Source: Platynereis dumerilii (taxonomy: Eukaryota > Annelida > Polychaeta > Phyllodocida > Nereididae). From it: a stretch of DNA of 64,000 nucleotides. The translations under genes and the position numbers were made by a program. Location: assembly GCA_026936325.1 (NCBI GenBank), contig JAPTHN010000004.1, positions 27,273,910-27,337,909 on the forward strand, read 5' to 3'. The notes below the pieces were generated by a model, which saw nothing but the letters and a program-made list of their open reading frames with translations, was not told where the DNA came from and made no database searches. This document shows, piece by piece, positions 58,450 to 64,000 of this stretch (positions are counted from its first letter, which is position 1; every line of letters begins with the position of its first letter).

Positions 58450-59338
58450 GAGTAGGTCGGGGCAAGAAGCCCGGGTTAGGTGAGAGGCCCCCCCAGGGTT
58501 ATATCCAAACTTACATTTTTGGTGCGTTTATCTATTGATAGGATTGAAGCTAGAGGCGTTTTAGGTGACGTCACAAATTTTCAGGGCATACAGCACCAAA
58601 CCATAGTGGAAATTAAAGAAACAAAAAAATGTGTATGGTTTTTGTAACTTTTACTAATTCTTTGAAAGGGGTTGTCAGAAATAACTTTGGAAATATTTAA
58701 AAGTATAATGGATTTCTGCATTGCTTCACTTTATGACCATCTCATAAATATGATTTGGATCGTGTTTTTTGCATTTTAGTTCAAAATGTAGAGGTCAAAT
58801 TAAAATATGTGGGTTTGAGGCGAGAGGCCCCACATGATATGAGGCATGAGGCCCCCTTCACTGGGGGGTCGAAGCTGCTTCAGGAACCATTTAATAATGT
58901 GTACTTTACCTTAAATCTTGATAGAATAGCTAATCAAAATAGAAAAAATTTGGCCCGAAATTGAAGCAGGGCAAAAAATATTAAAAAATAAGAGTATGAA
59001 CAGAAAAATTCTGAAAATCAGAAAAAGTGAATAGAATGCCTTAAAAATGATAGAAGAACCCTAAGAAATAACTTTTAGGATGAATGCGCTCACAAAAAAA
59101 TTGCCATAGGATTATAATAGGGGGCTTCTTGCCCGATGGGTTGGGTAAGAAGGCCATTTTAATTTTTTTACGAAAATGGCTGTAACTCCTTTATTAAATT
59201 CGTAGACATTTGTTTCACTAGTTATTAGTAGAGTCAAGTGATCCCTTCCTGACAGCATATGCATTCAAATAATCGCCCATAAAAATGAGGTTAAATCGCA
59301 CCTCGAAGTTAAGGGGGGCCGCATGCCCTGACCTACTC
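58450..59338. mobile_element. TIR element with GAGTAGGTCGGGGCA ends
   Basis: It begins GAGTAGGTCGGGGCAAG and ends CATGCCCTGACCTACTC, flanked by TA (58448-58449, 59339-59340). GAGAGGCCCC and GAGGCCCCC words recur at about 58482, 58821 and 58847, and an AGGGGGCTTCTTGCCC end-like word at 59118. No transposase frame. Confidence 0.7.
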
Positions 59339-59476
59339 TACCAACAAAGGTGTAGAAACTAGGGGGCTGAAAAGCTTTCAGCGTTGTAGGCCCGTATGGA
59401 CATCATATTTGGGCAAAGGTCTGGATTATTTGGTAATTGAGCCCCATTGGCCAAACATTGTGATTAATAAATTAAA

Positions 59477-59836
59477 CAGGGGCACCCCATGATCTGTTAT
59501 ACTGAATATCTGTTAAGAAGCAGATGCCCTGCTGGCTGGCTAGGATTTTCCCAGCTGGCAAAGTTGTCAGCTGGGAGTCGATATTTGATGTTCAACCAAT
59601 GAAATTTGCAGTCAGGTAATGAGAATGCAGTTGAGGCGGCTGGCTGGGAAAAACATGATTCATATCAGCTAGCTGGGAGGTGCTGAATGACACTTCGGCT
59701 GGCTGGCAACCCAGCTGGCAGCATAACAGATATTTTCTCCCAGTTGCATAAAAAATTAAGTGTCGCAAAAGATGTGGAACCAGGAGCTTACACTGATAGG
59801 GGCATTAAAATAACACACTGTCGTGAGGTGCCCCTG
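59477..59836. mobile_element. CAGGGGCACC MITE, second copy, 6-bp duplication
   Basis: CAGGGGCACC to GGTGCCCCTG with ATTAAA on both sides (59471-59476, 59837-59842). Copy A keeps the empty site at about 18757 (CAATTAAAATGTCA). The interior matches 9747-10124. Confidence 0.88.
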
Positions 59837-59854
59837 ATTAAAGTGTCATCTATT

Positions 59855-59995
59855 ATCTATCTATCTATCTATCTATATATCGATATATAGATTGGTATAT
59901 CTATCTATCTGTATATCTATCTATCTCTCCGTCTATCTATCTATCTATCTATCTATCTATTTATCTACCTGTCTATTTGTCTATCTATATGTGTC
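59855..59995. repeat. (TCTA)n microsatellite, copy B
   Basis: Partner of 18781-18890, interrupted by TCTATATATCGATATATAGA, a short palindrome near 59875. Confidence 0.9.
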
Positions 59996-60129
59996 TGGCC
60001 GAGATAGACGGACAATCTGTGTATGTCAGACTATCTAATAGAGCCGTTTTATCACACACAATTTGTCGCTATTGCAATCGACGACATGGTATTGAGTCTC
60101 TATCAGATATATATTTATTTATTTCACAG

Positions 60130-60224
60130 GCAATGATTTCAGATTGGAGTTTGTCAAACACAAACAGATGTATCTTCTGCCACTGGGAGCTGCTGTTGTG
60201 GCTTCCCTGAGCTGGAATCACTGA
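60130..60224 (+). CDS. Candidate terminal exon, aspartate-aminotransferase-like C-terminus, copy B
   Basis: Partner of 19014-19108. It has the same CACAG acceptor, frame, length and stop, reading GNDFRLEFVKHKQMYLLP, then LGAAVVASLSWNH. Of about eight base differences from copy A across 95 bp, two are silent. That is no strong sign of selection, and the intron-like side is equally conserved. Same caveats as copy A. Confidence 0.28.
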
Positions 60225-60292
60225 ATGGTTCACCACAAATATCCCCATACAGGGGACCAAGAAGATACAAAGGTACAAGTACAAATTCTGTA

Positions 60293-60692
60293 CACTGTTG
60301 CTCATAAATATGGAACACTCCATGATTTTCCATTGAAATTGACAACTTTAGCAACTTCTGCTGGAGCACACGGTGGTCTGATTCAATGGTAACTGCTTCC
60401 AATGACCGTTGCAGGGAAGAATAAACTCTCATTTAAAACGCATCCTGCAGCGTTAACACCAGAAAAAATTTCAGCAGCACAAAATATGGAAATTCAGGGG
60501 GTTTTTAAAGGTGCGGTGCTTTCAACCAAAAACTTGAAATTCTTGCAAGAAATGTAGTTGAGGCTTTCAAAGCGTGATTACAGAAGATAACTTGACCTCA
60601 ACAATGGACCTTGCGCACATTTACACTCTGAAATTTACTTTTATTTGACACTTTTTCTCCAAAAATGTATTCCATATTTATGAGCAGGAGCG
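60293..60692. mobile_element. TA-flanked MITE (Tc1/mariner-like) private to copy B
   Basis: It starts CACTGTTGCTCATAAATATGG and ends with an inverted ATTCCATATTTATGAGCAGG-type terminus, between TA dinucleotides (60291-60292, 60693-60694). Copy A (19165-19180) lacks it. A truncated relative is at 17864-17962. Confidence 0.8.
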
Positions 60693-60694
60693 TA

Positions 60695-61376
60695 CAAATT
60701 GTGGTCTTTAATTATGTTTCCATAGAATTGTCTTTTTTCATGGTATTGTGCTAACTTGCAAGGCCAAAACGATTAATGCAAACAATTCCGAAATAAAAAT
60801 TCCACAAAGAATATTTTAGTGAGAATGATATATTTTACAAATTTGGCTCTAGGCAACATATTTTACTTATGCTCGGGCTACGAGTTACAGGACTTCAGTC
60901 AATGTTATTGAATAAAACAATTATGCACGTATTCCTTGTTGGAAATTGGGGAGATTCAAGACCACGTGTCGGCCCAAGCCCATTTGGATGCTGATGCTCT
61001 CTGATATTCATCTCTTTTGAAAAGTGAAAGAGCTTCAAGAATGGCCCTGGTGTGATCCAGTGCATTGTTGTGTATTCAATAATGTCACACAAAGTGATTG
61101 TGCAACCCTTTTGCATCAGCATGAATGCAACGGAATAAAAAGTTTCGTTCCTAGAAATGTGGTGACAATCAGCTTTTGATGCCGTGAAAAACCCCACCAT
61201 GATCAATTTTGAGTATTGTGGATCTCTCGTGTTGTGTTTAGGTTAAACTGCGTTAATATGGGAGGCCAGTTTTCTGACTTAAAATTTGATATTAGGTAAT
61301 CCATGAATCGAAAGGCTTCGACAGGTTGGTAAAATAAGAGCATAATCTCTCTTTAAACAGCTGGTATCTCACTCTA
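60695..61376. other. End of duplication copy B
   Basis: It aligns with 19185-19420, 19985-20160 and 20750-20862 of copy A. Two segments of A are absent here. Confidence 0.5.
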
Positions 61377-62449
61377 TACCCTTTTTATTGTGTTTATTGT
61401 GTTTATTGTTGCTAGTATTGAACATGTTGAAGATTCTACAACAAGTTTATCAGCTCCTCAGAACTTCGTGGCATTTATAGGAATGTATATCAGTTACACT
61501 TTGCCAGAAAAGCCTCCTTTACCAACACAAAATTGAGCTGAATTGTGAATATGAAGTTAAGGATGTCAGAAACCCAGTCTATTAACTGCACAAGTAAGTT
61601 CTCTCGGCAGACCAAGATTTGAGGTATATATTTTACAATATTTGCATGTGGGCGAATCAGCAAACCTGCAAAAACGAACATATAGAAGAATTTGACATAT
61701 TATTGTCTTTCAAAAATTTTTTGCACGTGCAATTACGATCATTATAACACTGAACTTGCCTAAAACTGACTCTAAACCTAATTTTGAGCCTAAAACTGAA
61801 GCCCGTAACACCTCCACGAATGTTAGAATTGGCAGGTGCACAAATGAATAAGGAAGCATATATTCATCTGTTTTAGTTATTGCATGTACAGAACTTATGC
61901 TCGTTTTTCATGTCCATGATCTCAAACATGCTCGATTTTATACCTCCGAAAAGTTGTGCACATGCTAAATAATGAAAAAAATATATGCATGAAAATGTGA
62001 TATTTATATCAATTTATTGTAGCGCAAAAATTCCAAAGCACAGAGGTTCAGGCACTTTAAACGATTAAATGATCCAGTCAAAGTAAGTTGAGTTACAGGC
62101 CTGCAGTATATTGCTCCATAGAAATGAACACAGTAGGGCAAGATTCAAGTTAAACATTAATTTTGAAGGTGTCTCCTTAATTCAGTCAGGCAAAGTAACT
62201 GCTAATCAATTAGCCAACCTATTACCCCCAGGTGATGTTTTTGGTACCAATCATTGGCTTTCGACTTCCTTTATCTGTTCAAAATTATCAGCATTAATAT
62301 TAACCAGTCACACTGTGTTTTTCGTAGCGCTAAAGATAGTTTGAAATGACCATTCTGCTCAGGAAAAGTGCATTTATGTTCAATCATGCAGATTCCAATT
62401 GAAAGATCGTTCACGGGCTTATGGTAATGATGTGACTTCAGTTTGTATA
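61377..62449. other. Unassigned stretch
   Basis: TTGTGTTTATTG is repeated at 61388-61410. CCTAAAACTGA is repeated at about 61758 and 61790. Otherwise nothing supported. Confidence 0.3.
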
Positions 62450-64000
62450 AACATTTTTTTTTAAATTATGCTCTAATATTGGCTTTTCAATTTGGGATTT
62501 TTATATGGGCAGGTAACTTTTTCACAGCAATATCTTTCATTCCTTTTTTTGTTTCTGAAAATAAACTCAAATATCAATACCTTGACAATGCGTTGTCCAG
62601 GGTATATTTCTCATGTCCAATTTGCTTAACTATCAAAGGTTTTTTTAATCTAACCCCCTCCCCTGCTGATTAAATTACCTTTACCCTATTGAAAATCTCA
62701 CCAAATTAAAGCATCTGCAATATGTAACACATTACCAAATTTAAATTTCACTCTCAACTGCAATAGAATAAACACAAGCAAGTTTCTTGATTTTAGAGAG
62801 CTGAAATCTGCAAATAGGGCTTTTATTTTGAAGACAATCATTTCCGTTACCAAATTCCAATATTATATTTATTGAAAGTATGAGTTAGTCTGCTTGATAT
62901 CACAAATCAGTCCCTTTGATATGGAATTTGACTGCATCATCCAGCGTTTATTTTGAGTGTCCTTATCACTTAAAATGTACTAGTTTTGCTTATTATCTCT
63001 CTTCCCTGCTGTCATACTACCTTTTACCCCATTAAAGTCGCACCAAATATAGGTTCCAACAATCCAGAATATATTCCCTTTCAACATTTCACTCTCAATT
63101 GTAACATAATGAACATAGGCTAGATTCATGATATGGTAAGGTGAAATCTGCAAAAGGCTGGGCTGTTATTTTGAAGATAAACATTTCCGTTACCATGGTA
63201 ATAGTAATAACATAATGATATATTTCTTGAAAGCTTGGCATTAGAGCTATCAAATAGCAATACCTTGACAATGTGTCATTAAACTGCGTCGCCCAGTGCC
63301 TATTTTATTGTTCATATTGCTTTAAAAACTGTCAGTTTTGGCTATTTGATCCCCTCCCCTACCGATCATGTGACCTTTTACCCCATTCAAAATCATACAA
63401 GACCTAAGCAACTACAATGCAGCATAAATCATCATTTAAAATTTCAATTTCAACTGGAAAAGAACAAACACTGGCCAGAAACATAATTTTAGTCAAATTA
63501 AATCTACAAATACGGCTGTTATTTTGAAGATAAACATTTCTGTTACCATGGTAACAGTAATACCATATGATATATTTCTTGAAAGCATGACATTAGGGCA
63601 ATCAAATGTCAATGCCTTGACCATGTGTCATTAAACTGTGTTGTCCAGTGCCTATTTATAGTGTCCATATTGCTGAAAAACTGCCCGTTTTAGCCATTTG
63701 ACCCCTCCCCTACTGGTCATGTAACCGTTTACCCCAATAAAAATCATACTAAAGCTAAGCACCTACAATACTTAATAAATCAACATTCAAATTTCACTTC
63801 CAACTGTAAAAGAACAAATATATATCAGAAACATAATTTTAATTAAATTAAATCTGTAAATGGGGCTCCTATTTTGAAGATAAACATTTTCGTTACTTTT
63901 TGAAAGCATGATATTCCATCTCTCATATATCAATAATTTGACAAAGTGTCATTGAATTGCATTGTCCAGGGCAAACTTCTAAGTCTGTTTTGCTTAAAAA
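62450..64000. repeat. Tandem array of ~350-bp units, running off the window edge
   Basis: The phrase CCTCCCCTRCTG..CAT..., TACCTTTTACCCCATT recurs at about 62651, 63003, 63352 and 63702, spacings of 352, 349 and 350. Each unit also carries ATTTTGAAGATAAACATTT, CGTTACCATGGTAA and CCTTGACAATGTGTCATT in the same order. Units differ by perhaps a quarter of positions. At least four units, with a partial one at the left; the right end is outside the window. This is a satellite-like array. Confidence 0.88.

Larger units (their letters stand above)
33033..61376. repeat. Large direct duplication, copy B
   Basis: Same order and orientation as copy A (6598-20862), but about twice as long because of later insertions: a LINE-bearing MITE (38034-39447), a hAT MITE (39629-39984), the giant palindrome (40399-51204), a block of TIR elements (about 51425-59390), and MITEs at 59477 and 60293. 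Similarity ends at about 61376. A's left edge has a short ATTATT tract and B's a LINE ATT tail. Confidence 0.85.

Overview
This window looks like non-coding, repeat-dense nuclear DNA from an animal, most likely a marine invertebrate deuterostome such as an echinoderm or hemichordate. That placement is inference. It rests on the AT-rich background, long TCTA/GATA microsatellites, frequent TAGGCCTA-like words, CR1/Rex1-type LINE tails and many TIR elements with G-runs near their ends. There is no bacterial-style gene organisation, no rRNA and no convincing multi-exon host gene. Most open frames are chance frames in AT-rich or repeat DNA.

The best host coding sequence is a small family of three first exons on the minus strand (696-787, 6704-6975, 33131-33222). 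Each encodes a signal peptide plus an acidic stretch. Each ends at a GT donor in the same phase (two bases into a codon), and a TATA-like box lies upstream. In the second member the acidic part has grown into an EEEPA/EEPA coding minisatellite. The downstream exons were not found.

Layout. 1-6.6 kb: first family exon, a hAT-type MITE, a tRNA-like SINE and unassigned DNA. 6.6-20.9 kb: copy A of a large direct duplication. 20.9-33.0 kb: spacer with several TIR elements, a hairpin-rich block and a LINE tail. 33.0-61.4 kb: copy B of the same duplication, swollen to 28 kb by later insertions. 62.45-64 kb: a tandem array of ~350-bp units that runs off the right edge. Because A and B derive from one ancestor, many insertions can be read against an empty site in the other copy. 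This gives target-site duplications for several element families (TTAA, TA, 6 bp, 8 bp).

The most striking structure is a ~10.8-kb giant imperfect palindrome (40399-51204) in copy B. Its outer arms are nearly identical, its inner arms are more diverged, and both arms carry GC-rich blocks unlike their surroundings. A smaller relative in architecture, a 3.87-kb fold-back element with ~0.9-kb arms flanked by TA, sits in copy A (12172-16040). Both resemble fold-back transposons in form; neither shows a transposase I can recognise.
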